Shown in pieces: positions 1-12,365 of a DNA stretch of 64,000 bases; positions within the stretch are counted from its first letter, which is position 1, and each line of letters begins with the position of its first letter. A model generated the notes under the pieces. That model did no database searches and was not told where the DNA came from. It worked only from the letters and a program-made list of their open reading frames with translations. Source of the DNA: Saussurea involucrata (Eukaryota > Streptophyta > Magnoliopsida > Asterales > Asteraceae); the NCBI GenBank assembly GCA_033807775.1, contig CM066327.1, positions 93,394,295 through 93,458,294 of the forward strand, read 5' to 3'. Position numbers and translations under genes: made by a program.

Positions 1-2703
1 AACCCAGACCATTACGACAAGATCGTGTGTGCCGAAATCCCGGACCCAACAAAGTATCCTGAAATGCATCAACTGGTGATAATGCACATGATGCATGGTC
101 CTTGCGGTCATTTAAATCCATGTAGCCCTTGTATGCAAGGTGAGCCAAAGAAATGTCGTTTTAGATATCCTCAGCAATTCAATGACAAGACAGCGCAAGC
201 AGATAACTCATATCCGATGTATCGGAGGAGAAACAATGGAATACAGGCGGACGTCCGAGGTAGTATCCTAGATAATAGATGGGTGGTCCCATATAACCCA
301 AAGTTGCTAATGATGTTCAACTGTCACATCAATGTTGAGGTTTGCTCAAGTATAATATCTGTGAAATATATTTTCAAGTATGTTTACAAAGGTCATGACA
401 AACAGGTTATTCATGTCGATCCTGATAGAGAAGAGGTTGTTATTAACGAGATAAAAAGATTTCAAGATGCACGATATGTTTCTCCACCTGAGGCGACTTG
501 GCGGATTTTTAGCTTTCCTCTTTCTAAAATCCACCCTTGTGTGATGGCTTTGCAGGTCCATATTCCGAATAAGAAGTTGGTTAGGTTCAGAGAGAATGAT
601 ATTATGACAGATATTGTTGATAGAGAGAAGGATAAGAGATCAATGTTGACCGCATTTTTTGAGAGGAATAAAACAGATATGAGTGCGAGACAATATTTGT
701 ACAAAGATTTTCCGAGACATTACATATGGAATTCCAAATCACGTAAATGGAATACTCGAAGCCGAAGACCAATGAGAGGACGACTGGTTCATGCTAATCC
801 TGCTGAAGGAGAACGGTATTATCTACGCCTACTTCTCTCACATATTAGAGGACCTACATGCTTTGAAGATCTTTACACGGTTAATGGCGTATTACATCCG
901 ACATTTCGAAAATCAGCTCTTGAGAGAGGTTTGATAGAGTCCGACGATAATTTATCGCATTGTCTTGCCGAGGCCTCCTTATTTCAGTTTCCCAATGCTC
1001 TTAGACGACTATTCGCAACGATCTTGATTTATTGTGAGCCGGGAGATGTTCGCAAGTTATGGGATGAACATTATGATTCACTCTCTGAAGATTACAGACG
1101 ACACTACGTAAATGCTGAGATAGTCCGAAATATGGTTCTTACAGATATCTCAGTCTTTTTACAATCTATGGGTAAGACCCTCGATGATTTCGATCTTCCA
1201 AACATAAATGCAGCTGCCAATTTAAAATCACGGGCATTTCGTGAGGTACAAGAGGAGTATTCCATAATCGTGGAAGACGAAGATCTGCGTGCCCGAGACT
1301 CTCTAAATTCCGACCAAAAACATGCATTCGATGAGATCATGAGTCATGTAGATAATGATCGTCCAGGTGTGTTTTTTGTAGATGGTCCAGGTGGAACCGG
1401 AAAAACATTTCTGTACAAAGCTTTGCTCGCTAATGTTCGTTCCCGTGGACATATTGCCCTTGCGATCGCTTCATCGGGTGCTGCCGCTAATAACATGCCA
1501 GGAGGGAGAACGGCTCACTCTCGGTTCAAGATTCCCCTCAGTCTTTGTAATAATTCGGTGTGCAATATAAAAAAACAAAGTGGAACTGCTCAACTACTCC
1601 GAGATGCAAAAATAATCATCTGGGATGAAGCATCAATGGCAAAGAGGCAAGCAGTGGAGGCACTCGATAGAACAATGCAAGACATCACTGGGGTGCGGCT
1701 CCCATTTGGTGGAAAGATAATGATTATGGGAGGTGATTTTAGACAGGTGTTGCTGGTAACGAGAAAAGGTACCCGAGCACAGATTGTAGACTCTAGCCTA
1801 CGGATGTCACCTATTTGGTCTTCGATTAAAAAGTTGCGGTTAACGATCAATATGAGAGCACTTACTGATCGATGGTTTTCATATTTTTTGTTACGAGTCG
1901 GTGATGGAGAAGAAGAAACAGTGGACGAAAACTTTATTCGCATACCTGATGACATGGCCATTCCTTACACCAAACAAGATGAATCGAAGGATGCTTTGAT
2001 CGATGCAATATTTCCTTCTCTGCAAACCAACGGGACTGCTTCAGATTATATCATTTCAAGGGCGATACTAACAACTAAAAATGAGCATGTCGACGAGATT
2101 AATGATCAGTTGATCGAAAGATTCTGCGGAGAGGAAAAAATTTACTATAGTTTTGACGAAACAGAAGACGATAACAATAACTTATATCCAATGGAATTCT
2201 TAAACTCACTTACCGTTAGCGGTTTGCCCCCTCATTACCTCCGACTTAAAATTGGATGCCCAATAATACTATTGCGGAATATCGACCCTTCGAATGGATT
2301 ATGTAACGGCACAAGGTTGATATGCAGAGGCTTTCAACCGAACGTCATTGATGCGGAAATAGCTGTTGGTCAACATACTGGTAAGAGGGTATTTTTACCA
2401 AGAATTCCTCTATGTTAGTCCGAAGATGACATGTTTCCATTTAAATTGAAGAGAAAACAATTTCCGATTCGACTTTGTTTTGCAATGACAATTAATAAAG
2501 CTCAAGGACAAACAATTCCGGTGGTAGGTGTTTATCTACCGGAACCGGTATTCTCACACAGGAAACTTTATGTGGCATTATCCAGAGGTATATCACGTGG
2601 CACTACAAAGGTATTAGTGAAGCCATCCAAAAAGTTCAAGCCGAATGGAGTTTACACATCAAATGTGGTTTACCGAGAAGTTTTGAGTGATGATTGTATA
2701 TGA
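1..2703 (+). pseudogene. Helitron Rep-helicase (PIF1-like), 5'-partial, one nonsense codon
   Basis: The reading frame is open from the first base of the window, so the true start lies upstream. The first third matches the region after the Rep domain in plant Helitron proteins (AEIPDP, MMHGPCG and a Cys-rich stretch). The rest is a PIF1-family DNA helicase: Walker A GPGGTGKT at about 1384-1407, Walker B WDEAS at 1621, GGDFRQ near 1729, and the C-terminal KAQGQT and YVALSRG motifs between 2490 and 2590. These proteins nick, unwind and mobilise rolling-circle transposons in the nucleus. A TAG at 2416-2418 interrupts the frame just before the last helicase motifs, and translation would resume in the same frame to TGA at 2701. 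One substitution explains the break and no indel is needed. The GGDFRQVLLV motif has Leu where Pro is usual. Confidence 0.9.
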
Positions 2704-2918
2704 TTAAAACATGATGGTAATTTCTATTTTGTTTAAACAACAATTTAGACTTTTTGGATAAGAAATTGCATTAAGTTTTTATTTTTTTAATCTACGATAT
2801 ATCCCGTCGCATTGTGAAAAACTTTTAATACAATATATGAACCATGTGAACCACCAAATATTTTTTTGCAAAATTTGATGTTTAAAACTTAATTGTATCT
2901 TTATAGAACATTAACATC

Positions 2919-2947
2919 CCCGCCGCATTGCGCGGGTACTCAACTAG
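2919..2947 (+). other. Helitron 3' terminal hairpin and CTAG end
   Basis: Inverted arms CCCGC (2919-2923) and GCGGG (2932-2936) flank an 8-nt loop and are followed by CTAG at 2944-2947 and T at 2948. This is the canonical Helitron 3' end, which acts as the transposition terminator. A decayed look-alike, CCCGTCGCATTGTG, lies upstream at 2803-2816. Confidence 0.85.
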
Positions 2948-3099
2948 TATATATACATGATTAAAACATTGGGACAATGTTAAATTCTTCATTTCAAATT
3001 AAATACTAAAACAAAGGCATTTCACAAGAGGTGGACTAAATTAGTTAAGTATAACCTTGATTTAGATATGAAGGACTTATAGAGATTGTTTGACATTAT
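2948..3099. other. Short spacer, nothing recognised
   Basis: A+T-rich sequence with no open frame or repeat boundary that I can support. The phrase ATGATTAAAACAT recurs just beyond the Helitron end (near 2956) and near 2701, which may be coincidence. Confidence 0.4.
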
Positions 3100-3984
3100 A
3101 GGAAACCCGTAAAGCATTAAGCAATCAAGCTTGCACTACTTCGCGTCTACGCTTTAAGGTGAGTATTCACAGCCCCTTTTTACTTGTTTAATGTTTGGGG
3201 TGAAAAGCATGTTATGATTTTAAAATGCTAAATGATTCATGATATTAAATTGTGGATATTTATGATTTGAGGAATGAGTACAAATGAATGGACAAATTTA
3301 CATAAGTGATAAAGATATGTTGAGTGATAATGAAAATGGTAAGTCCCCAATAGATACACTACTTATTAACTCGTAACGAGCCGGTGATACTTGTGGATAG
3401 CGCTATTTGGTTTGACAAACCCACCTTGACTGACGAGTAGGGGTGCACTTTATCTGTTAATAATGTTCTACTCATGTGGCCAACATACCACCTCTGAGGT
3501 AGTTCGCGGGGCGTAGATTGTCGGAGGCTTAGTAGTGGCTCAACCCTTATATATCTTGCAAAAGTCACTCAATGTAAATTGTACTCATAAATATTTTCAA
3601 ATTTGGAGCTTGTCATGAACAAACGTTTCATGGGAGTAACCTTTGAATGAAAAACTATTGTGTATATGGAAAACCTGTGAACTCACCAACTCTTTGTAGT
3701 TGACCTTTTTTGTTTTAAACATGCTTTTCAGGGGCTAAGAAGGTAAATGACAAGGTTTAAATTAGCATGCATGACGACATCCACCGGGACTCATCTTTTG
3801 TCATATCTTGTTAAAAACACTATTTCGGGTTGCATGTAAACTTTGGATTGTAAACCTTCAACTTAAATTTTTGAAACTGGAAATGCAATACTTTATGTAA
3901 TTGTATGGTTGGTGTTGTTTATTTCCTAATGCTATGAAACTCTATCTGTTACATCTCGTGTTTCCGCTTTAGCGGGGTGTGACA
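3100..3984. mobile_element. LTR-like retrotransposon remnant
   Basis: The right edge is sharp. At 3984 the sequence ends in TGTGACA and abuts copia gag coding sequence. Read on the minus strand it would start TGTCACACCCCGC, the kind of terminus seen on some plant Ty3/gypsy LTRs. A nearly self-complementary end (TGTTACA at 3947-3953, TGTGACA at 3978-3984, with GC arms between) lies there. No coding frame is visible. The left edge is uncertain and I see no matching target duplication. It could be a solo LTR or a non-coding element that inserted into the copia gag. Confidence 0.4.
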
Positions 3985-4756
3985 CCGAGGGTCGCTGAGT
4001 AGAAGGTTCCTCTGAGATTAAAGCAACAGGGGTGCTTTTGGAATCTTTTACGAGATTCTTCTTAAGATGGCTCGATTGCTCATGATTCAGCAACATGCCA
4101 TATAAGGTTGAAAGGGTCATTGATTTTAGATCCTTTGACAGCTTGAGACACATAGAATAATTGTCCCAGCTTTCAGGTAAACATTCTAGAAACTTTGTCA
4201 GTACTTCAAAGTTAGAATATTCCTTACCAACAGTTTTCAGATCTATAATTAAACAATTAAAACGTTGGTGAACTTCAGAGAGAGATTCATTCTTACCAGA
4301 AATGAAGCTTTCGTATTGTCTTACCAGGTTGATCTTTCTTGAGTCATGGACTTCAGACGTTCCTTCATACTTAACACATATTGTGTCCCACATGGCTTTT
4401 GATGTTTTCAGATTCATGACGGAATGGTAGACTTCGGCAGGAAGAGCCATGGATAGTATGGATCTGGCTTTTGTATCTATAGCCACTTTCTTCTTATCTT
4501 CGTCAGTCCATTGAAAGATTTCCTTAGGTGCCAGCCTTTCTAGAATAGCAGGTCTATTCTCATCGGCTGGAACTGCAGCATCTATTCTTACAGGGATGAA
4601 TGGACCATTTTCGAGATAGTAAGGCATAGTAGGGTCTACATCTTCTAAGAAGAGTGTCATCCTATTTTTCCATAAGTTGAAGTTATCTTTAGAAAATCTA
4701 GGGGGTTTAGCAAGAGAACCATTGTCTATATAATTTGTGTTTGTGTTGGTAGCCAT
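3985..4756 (-). pseudogene. copia gag (UBN2 family), C-terminally truncated
   Basis: The likely start is the ATG at 4756 (MATNTNTN), 62 nt downstream of the primer site. An in-frame ATG five codons upstream is less likely. The frame encodes a capsid-type gag polypeptide of the UBN2 family. It has FSKDNFNLWKNRM near the N terminus, the AMWDTICVKYEG segment, and an LPESWDNY motif followed by a Leu-rich helical stretch. Gag proteins of this family assemble the cytoplasmic virus-like particle. The coding match ends near TQRPSV at 3985. The last residues of the open frame are translated from the neighbouring LTR-like remnant and are not gag. No zinc knuckle remains. The copy is dead by truncation. 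Confidence 0.85.
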
Positions 4757-4818
4757 TTCAGATAATAGCAAGGAGGAGAAATATCTTAGATTATATCTTG
4801 TTTATGAGATTAACCAAA

Positions 4819-4833
4819 TCTGCTCTGATACCA
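4819..4833 (-). other. Primer binding site (tRNA-iMet type)
   Basis: On the minus strand TGGTATCAGAGCAGA follows the LTR end (CCAACA) after two nucleotides. TGGTATCAGAGC is the usual copia primer site complementary to initiator tRNA-Met. Confidence 0.85.
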
Positions 4834-4835
4834 CT

Positions 4836-5800
4836 TGTTGGTCCCGAAGGCCTATACAAGTTTGTAGAAGGGGGGGTTGAATACAAACACCCAGATTTTA
4901 CTTTTCTAAATTGTTTATTGATAAATCATTAACAATTTACAGCTTGTTGCGGAAACAAGATTAAGGATAAACCTAAATCTAAACAAGTTGGAACACTAAG
5001 GTTTCTTGCACTAAGAGAGATAAGGAAATTACTAATAATAACCTATCTTGAGATAAGAGATTGAACTTGTCCAGAGTTAGCAAGTTACTTCAAAAGAAGT
5101 GGGTTCATCTCTTTATATACTGCATGCATTTAATGCAAGTCAGTATACACTTTACACGTGTCATCGGCTGGTTGGTTGCATGTCATTGACCTTGGTTGAC
5201 AACCTTAGTAGCCGCATGGATGAACAGTGTAGTATCAGAGTGGTTTTACGATTTCAGACAGTCGGAGGTTCTTTTCTGACATTTCGTACGGAGTCGTGCA
5301 AGGGGGGTTAAGACAAAAGTACTTTGTACGAAGGACTTCATGTTCAGCTTTTCGTTGATTCAGCGATTATCATTTTCTATTCAGCGAATGATAAAGTTCA
5401 GCGATAGCTGAAGTCTTGTACTTGATACTTCACGTTGAGTGGACAAATCTGAGTCTTCGCTGATCCGCATCAGTTCATTAGGAGACTTGTCGCTGGTTCT
5501 TGAGCTTGATCTTCGACTTCAGCGTAGAACCTTTGTTGACGTGAAACTTGTCTTCAGGGATCATAAGTAAACAACTAACTTATCAGCGATCATCATAATG
5601 ACTGAACATACTCAGAGCATTAATGGTGAACAGTGTTCGCTGAATGTTTAATTTAAAGAGCGAGAGTTCCTATCAGCGGTACTGTAAGATCTTAGTACTT
5701 ATCAGCGATAGTGAAACTCTGATACATATTGTTTACTTACAATTTTCACTAAGTATATAAGAGAGGGTCATTATCAAATCACTGAGGGTTTGGATCAACA
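4836..5800 (-). repeat. copia LTR with TG/CA ends, rich in TCAGCGA words
   Basis: On the minus strand it runs from TGTTGATCC (5800) to GGACCAACA (4836), 965 bp with TGTTG/CAACA ends. A TATATAAAG lies on the minus strand at 5119-5111 and is a plausible promoter TATA box. About ten copies of TCAGCGA or its complement TCGCTGA lie between about 5358 and 5710, including the near-palindrome TTCAGCGATAGCTGAA at 5397-5412. Confidence 0.75.
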
Positions 5801-6845
5801 GGTGCCATTTATGACATGCTTGGCTTAGTCTTAAATTCTCTCAACAACTACATTAGTGTTAGTCTTTCATTTACTGCAGTAGCTAGCTTTAAAATTATGT
5901 ATCTTAATTTCTTAATTTAATTGTAGTTCGAAGTACACAGTGACAGGGACAACTTCTCGTTACCCACTGTGAGTTCAATTCAAGTCACTTTCAGTTTAAT
6001 TATGTGCAACTTTTACTCTCTTGTTTTCTTTACTTTAATTATGGGCTAAACATCCTTTGGGATGTAGGAAGGAGAAGTACCTGGATTTTATTAAAAATGC
6101 TTGAGTAATCTTTATACTTAGAATATTTGTTGTTTTGGTCATTCATTCTCGATTTTTACCCAAGGATGCGAACAAGCCGATCACTTGCTAGGATCTAAAG
6201 TCTAGTTCTTAACTTAGAAATAAGTAGAACGTAGTGACATGAGTTTGAATGATGCTAGGGGATTCGAAAGAATTCTTATGACACTTACGAAAGTGAGGTC
6301 GGCACAGTGAGCTAATCTCAACCCACTGGAGTAGTAGGAAAGCTAATTTGTGTATTAAAAACACTTAGAGTATTTGTCTCTACACATTCGATCGAGACCT
6401 GAAAAGGTCCATTTTTGAGATTACCATTGATAAAACAGTAAATACTAAGGGTATGGGATTTTTATCTAACGGTGTGAGTATTTTGTAACCGGGCTTTTCT
6501 AGCGAAAATGCCCATCTCGAATACAAGGGTCACTTTTAGACCAAGTATTTAGTATAAAATCTAGGGAAAATCTAACCTACATTCCTCCTTTTAAACCTTA
6601 GTAAAATCGTTAAAGTAGCTATTTCACCGAACAAACCAAAATATTGCTTCTTCTGTTTTTGAAACATGTAAAAGGAGCTCATGAGAACCATATTGTCTTG
6701 ATTGCCCAGTCTCTGTGGATTCGATTCTGGTATTTTACCAACTATTACTTGCTGTGACGATCATAGTGGACAGTGTACACTTGCACTTCCCACTGTGGAC
6801 AGTTTCCAACTCACTGCGATTAAAACACATATTTCGCACGTAACA
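5801..6845 (+). repeat. 5' LTR of first gypsy element, first ~520 bp missing
   Basis: It matches 16404-17433 of the 3' LTR closely and ends ACGTAACA at 6845, six bases before the primer site. The part corresponding to 15886-16403 is missing and is replaced by the copia LTR. The lost part includes the putative TATA box, so the element has lost its own promoter. Confidence 0.88.
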
Positions 6846-6851
6846 AGTTTT

Positions 6852-6870
6852 TGGCGCCGTTGCCGGGGAC
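6852..6870 (+). other. Primer binding site TGGCGCCGTTGCCGGGGAC
   Basis: This 19-mer a few bases past the LTR end is the primer site typical of plant Athila/Tat gypsy elements. Confidence 0.85.
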
Positions 6871-6915
6871 TGGCGTGATTTTAAATCTCAAGACATTAGT
6901 TTTTGTCCGTGTTGC

Positions 6916-8762
6916 ATGCCACGGCAACAACACGAACCTTTGGTACCAATCGATCTTGAAATAGAGAAAACTTTTCGAAGAGGACGTAAAAACAAGAACA
7001 CAAATCGACGACCCCCTGTGATCCCCACTATAAACATGGCAGCAATACCACCACCTATAGTGGAGACCACAGTGACGATTGCCGATAGCAAAGATCGAAA
7101 AATACGGAACTACGCTACTTCCGGAGTTGGTGATTTGAGCTCCGGAATTTTAAGACCCAACATTGTTGCAACTCATTTTGAACTCAAACCGGTGATGTTT
7201 CAAATGATCCAAGCCATGGGTCAGTTTGTAGGATCACCATCTGAGGATCCGCAATCGCACTTAAAATATTTCTTGGAAATGACCGATTCCTTTCAGTTAC
7301 AAGGTGTGAGTGATGAAGCGTTAAGACTAAGACTTTTCCCTTTTTCACTAAGGGATAAGGCAAAGTCATGGCTGAACTCGCATGCACCTCACCCGATAAC
7401 CACTTGGCAAGAACTTGCCGATAAATTTTTGCAAAAATACTTTCCTCCAACGAGGAATGTAAGGTTTCGAAATGATACAATTTTGTTTAGGCAAGAAGAA
7501 GATGAGGCTGTTTCGGATGCATGGGAACGATTTAAAGATTTACTTCGAAAGTTCCCACATCATGGCATCCCACATTGCACCCAATTGGAGACCTTTTACA
7601 ATGGTCTTTCCAATGCAACCAAAATCATCTTAGATGCAACAGCCGGTGGAACATTCATGAGTAAAACCTACAATGAAGGATATCAAATCTTAGAAAAAAT
7701 GTCCAACAACAATACCGAGTGGTCCAATCCTAGAGCAATAGTACCAAAGACCAACACCATCGATTCCGAGGCACTCAAAACCATGAATGCACAGTTAGTG
7801 GCCTTAACAAAAATCGTGTTGAACCAAAATAGAGGCCAAGTCAATTATGCAACTCATCTAGCCGAAAACTGCTCCCTCTGTGGAGAGGAGCATCTTTTTG
7901 ACTATTGTCCAACAAATCCCGAAGCCGTTAATGTTATAGGAACAAATCCGAGAAACAACCCATACTCACAGACTTATAATCCAGGTTGGAGAAATCACCC
8001 AAATTTCTCTTGGGCTGGTAATCCAGGACTCCAACCCCACGGGGCGAGTCATGCCCAGCAAAGACCACACAATCCTTCTGGATTTCAGCAACGTCACAGT
8101 GGCAGTCCCCACATCACAGTGGGCAGCACCCACAGAACTTTCACCAAGGGCAGTCCTCACAACCATACCAACCACGATCCAATCAACCAGCTGAGGTTCA
8201 ACAATCGATTGAATCAATTCTCAAGGGTTTCATGAATCAAACTCAAGCAGCCATTAGGAATATAGAGACCCAAGTAGGACAACTAGCTGTCGAAGTTAAG
8301 AATAGGCCACCAGGGACATTACATAGTGACACCGAACATGCTAAGGTGATAGGATCTGAACATGTCAAGTCCATAACACTGAGGAGTGGAAAGGATCTGA
8401 AAGATATCATTTTCGAGTCTGATGATTCGCCTCAAATACCCATTGTAACTCCCACAGTGGGCACTCCTCAAGTCACTGTCATCCCCACAGTGGGGAACGA
8501 CATCCCTGACCTTCCCACTTTTGGACTTGTTCCAAAACCTACTGTTCCAAAGCCAATACCACAGCAAACTCAAATTGACCCACGAAGCATACCTTTTCCG
8601 GACAGAATGAAGCCTAAAAATGTCGATGTTCAATTTAAAAAATTCTTAGACATTTTTAAACAGCTTCACATTAACATACCCTTGGTAGAAGCTCTTGAGC
8701 AAATGGCAAGCTATGTTAATATTTTAAAGGATATTTTGAACAAAAAAAAGAAAGCTGGGTGA
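6916..8762 (+). pseudogene. gypsy gag, with two frameshifts
   Basis: The start at 6916 (MPRQQHEPL) lies 45 nt after the primer site. Residues ~95-230 form a Retrotrans_gag capsid domain (GQFVGSPSEDPQSHL, then FPFSLRDKAKSWLNS and YFPPTRN). A zinc knuckle of CX2CX3HX4C type (CSLCGEEHLFDYC) follows near 7870. Downstream is a Gln/Asn-rich linker in which the frame shifts somewhere near 8100-8133. The second frame continues (MNQTQAAIRNIETQVGQLA) to a stop at 8760-8762. There a one-base change in an A-rich run near 8740-8755 moves the protease into another frame. The second gypsy element reads through the same A-rich site without a shift, so this is damage and not programmed frameshifting. The linker repeatedly encodes PTVG or TVG from the dispersed CCCACAGTGGG word. 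Confidence 0.88.
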
Positions 8763-11700
8763 GTTTGAGACTGTGGCTTTGACCGAAGAATGTAGTGCCC
8801 TCCTTACTAGCAAGATTCCACCTAAGTTGAAATACCCGAGTAGTTTCACCATTCCATGCACAATAGGAGGACAAGAAGTAGGTCAAGCACTTTGTGATTT
8901 GGGAGCTAGTGTCAATTTGATGCCACCGTCCATTTTTAACAAGTTAGGTATTGGAGAGGCTAGACCCACAACCGTGACATTACAACTAGCCGATCGGTCC
9001 ATTGCCTACCCCAAAGGAAAAATAGAAGATGTCTTGGTCCAAGTGGATAAATTTATCTTCCCCGCCGATTTTCTAGTTCTAGATTATGAGGCCGATAAAG
9101 AAATCCCAATCATCTTAGGACGTCCGTTTCTTGCAACCGGACGAACTTTGATTAATGTACACAAAGGAGAACTCACGATGAGAGTTAATGACCAAGAGGT
9201 GACATTTAATGTCTTCAAGTCCCTTAAGTATATAGACACCCAAGACTGCTTTGCTTTAAGTTCGATTTATGGATCCTACGGTCTTGATAAAGTGCCCGCA
9301 GTGGGAAGTACAGTACCCACAGTGGGGAGTGAGAGTGAGCACTCCGACCTTGAGAGTGACGACACTTTTGAGGATGAGTGTAACGAAATAGTGGCAGCCT
9401 TTGAACCTCTAGACTTTAAGGATAGAGATGTTCAACCCCCTTCAATAGAACAACCTCCCGAGTTAGAGCTTAAACCATTGCCTTCCTACTTGAAATATGC
9501 TTATCTCGCTAAGAATAATAAACTTCCCGTTATTATCTCTTCTAAACTTAGTGAGAAACAAGAACGACTTCTGATCGATTTGTTGATAAAGCATAAGAAG
9601 GCAATTGGTTGGACCATAGCAGACATTCGAGGTATTAGCCCCTCCCTCTGTCAACATAAGATTAACTTGGAGAGTGACCACCCTGGGAAAGTTCAACCTC
9701 AAAGAAGGTTGAACCCCATCATGAAGGAGGTAGTTAAGAAAGAAGTTTTGAAGTGGTTAGATGCCGGTATTATCTATCCCATTGCTAGTAGTAGTTGGGT
9801 GAGCCCCGTCCAATGTGTCCCTAAAAAGGGAGGGACGACCGTAGTAAAGAACGAAAAGAACGAGCTCATTCCCACTAGAACTGTAACAGGGTGGAGGATA
9901 TGCATGGACTATAGACAACTCAACTTGGCCACTAAGAAAGACCACTTCCCCTACCTTTCATCGACCAAATGCTTGATCGGTTAGCGGGAAAGGAATTTTA
10001 TTGTTTTCTAGATGGATACTACGGATACAACCAAATCCACATCGCCCCCGAGGACCAAGAAAAGACCACCTTTACTTGTCCCTATGGTACTTTTGCATTC
10101 CGGAGGATGCCATTTGGATTGTGTAATGCCCCAGCCACTTTCCATCGTTGTATGATGGCCATTTTTACCGACGTGATTGAGGACACCATAGAAGTTTTTA
10201 TGGATGACTTTTCTGTGATAGGGACATCATTCGACAACTGCCTAGGAAATTTAGAGAAAAGCCTACTGAGATGTGAGACCCACGACCTTATTTTGAATTG
10301 GGAAAAATGCCATTTTATCGTAGAAGAAGGTATTGTCCTAGGCCATCTTGTTTCAAGGAGAGGGTTGGAAGTTGAAAAAGCCAAGATTGAGGTAGTGGCA
10401 CAACTTCCCAAACCCACAACAGTAAAAGGTATTCGCAGTTTCTTGGGTCACGCAGGTTTTTATAGGAGATTCATCAAACATTTTTCAAAAATAACAAAAC
10501 CCCTATGCAACCTGTTACAACACGAAAAAGATTTCATTTTTACGAAAGAATGCCAAAATGCTTTTGAAACAATCAAGGAAGCCTTAGTCACATCACCCAT
10601 AGTGACCACTCCTGACTGGTCACTCCCATTCGAAGTGATGTGTGATGCCAGCTAGTGGGCTGTGGGGGCTGTTCTCGGACAGAAAAAGAACAAAGTTTTT
10701 CACCCCATTTATTATGCAAGTAAAACACTGATTGAAGCTCAGATTAATTACACAGTAACTGAAAAAGAATTACTTGCGGTGGTGTTTGCTTTTGATCGTT
10801 TCAGGTCGTACTTGATAGGGACGAAGGTCATAGTGCACACGGATCATGCAGCGATAAAATACTTGATCAACAAGGCTGATTCCAAGCCACGCTTGATTAG
10901 GTGGGTTTTATTGCTGCAAGAATTTGACCTTGAGATCGTTGATAGAAAAGGAACGAGCAATCAGATAACTGACCATTTGTCCAGGCTCGAGAAGATAGTG
11001 GGCACTGTTGATCCCACTCCGGTCAGAGAGAATTTTCCCGATGAACAATTGTTATCAGCCCAACATCTCGAAAATAATATTCCTTGGTATGCTGACATTG
11101 CCAGCTATTTAGCAAGTGGACTAAAACCCCATGGGATGAGTGGACAACCATTTAAAAAGTTTTTACATGATACACGACAATATGTTTGGGACGACCCTTT
11201 CTTGTATAAGATAGGGACAGACCAAATATTGAGGCATTGTATCCACGGGAGTGAGCAACATCAAATACTCCATGGTTGTCACACATCCCACTACGGTGGC
11301 CACTTTGGTGGAAACCGCACTGCTGCAAAAATCTTGCAAAGTGGGTACTTTTGGCCCACCATGTTTAAAGACTCTTATGAATTTGTAAAAAGTTGTGAGC
11401 AATGTCAACGCACCGGGAACATTTTGCAAAGGAACGAGATGCCTCTTAACAACATCTTAGAGGTAGAACTTTTTGATGTTTGGGGGATTGATTTCATGGG
11501 ACCCTTTCCAAATTCCAATAATAACTTTTATATCTTGGTTGCGGTAGATTAGGTTTCAAAATGGGTGGAAGCCATTGCGTGTCATTCTAATGATGCCAAT
11601 ACCGTGGTGAAATTTTTGCATAAGAATATTTTTACTCGATTTGGAACACCACGGGAATTGATTAGTGACGAAGGCACCAATTTTGTAAACAAAGTCATCG

Positions 11701-12365
11701 CCTCGGTCCTTGCTAAATATGACATACATCATAGAGTGGCCACCGCATACCATCCGCAAACCAATGGTTTGGCCGAGCTTTCAAACCGTGAGATCAAAGG
11801 AATTTTGGAAAAACTTGTTAAACCGCACCGCAAAGATTGGTCAACCAAACTTGATGATGCTCTTTGGGCCTATCGAACGGCCTATAAAACTCCATTGGGA
11901 ATGTCTCCATTTAAATTAGTTTTTGGCAAAGCTTGTCATTTACCGATTGAATTGGAGCACAAGGCGTTTTGGGCATTTAAAGAGCTTAACATGAGTGAGG
12001 ATGCTGCGGTAATTAAGCGGAGTTTGCAATTGCATGAACTAGAGGAGTTGCGATATCACTCCTATGAAAACGCAAAGTTGTACAAAGAAAAGACCAAGAT
12101 GTGGCATGATCGAAGAATCTACCATAGGGAGTTCATGGAAGGACAACATGTATTATTGTTCAATTCCCGTCTTAAACTCTTTCCAGGAAAGCTAAAATCA
12201 CGATGGACGGGACCATACACCATTGTCAAAGTGAGTCCCTTTGGAACAGTGGAGTTAAAGTCCCCACAGTCTGGTCAAACGTTCAAAGTCAATGGGCAGA
12301 GAGTGAAGCATTTTCTGAATGAGAGTGCTCACATTCCATCTCACTCTCCACCCCACTATGGTTAA
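8763..12365 (+). pseudogene. gypsy pol (protease, RT, RNase H, integrase), broken
   Basis: An aspartic protease with DLGAS at about 8896 begins in the frame open at 8773. Reverse transcriptase follows, with FMDDF at 10198-10212. The frame changes at a run of four C at 9948-9951, where one C seems to be missing compared with the family. RNase H starts near 10650 (AVGAVLGQ), right after an in-frame TAG at 10653. The integrase zinc finger (HTSHYGGHFGG, CEQCQR) lies near 11280-11410. The DDE core follows: Asp in GIDFMGPF near 11488, Asp in SDEGTNF near 11668, Glu in LAELSNREI near 11775. A TAG at 11550 interrupts the core. The C-terminal GPYTIVK region runs to TAA at 12363. Damage is one frameshift and two stops. 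Confidence 0.9.

Larger units (their letters stand above)
1..2947 (+). mobile_element. Helitron, 3' portion (5' end outside window)
   Basis: The stretch carries a Helitron Rep/helicase frame running in from before position 1, an A+T-rich 3' untranslated part, and a typical 3' terminus: a GC hairpin followed about 11 nt later by CTAG and then T, as for insertion between A and T. The 5' terminus is not in the window. The single nonsense codon in the helicase frame means this copy is probably not autonomous now. Confidence 0.9.
3985..5800 (-). mobile_element. Truncated Ty1/copia element: one LTR, primer site, part of gag
   Basis: Reading the minus strand there is an LTR (5800 to 4836), a tRNA-iMet-type primer binding site, a leader, and a copia gag that stops abruptly at 3985. 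Pol and the second LTR are absent. Its LTR start at 5800 exactly abuts the point where homology to the first gypsy element's LTR begins, so it sits in, or replaced part of, that LTR. Confidence 0.8.

Noticed and set aside
8735..8775. Programmed frameshift between gag and protease in the first gypsy
   Set aside because: The A-rich slippery-looking site is attractive, but the second gypsy reads through the same place in one frame, so a simple indel is more likely.
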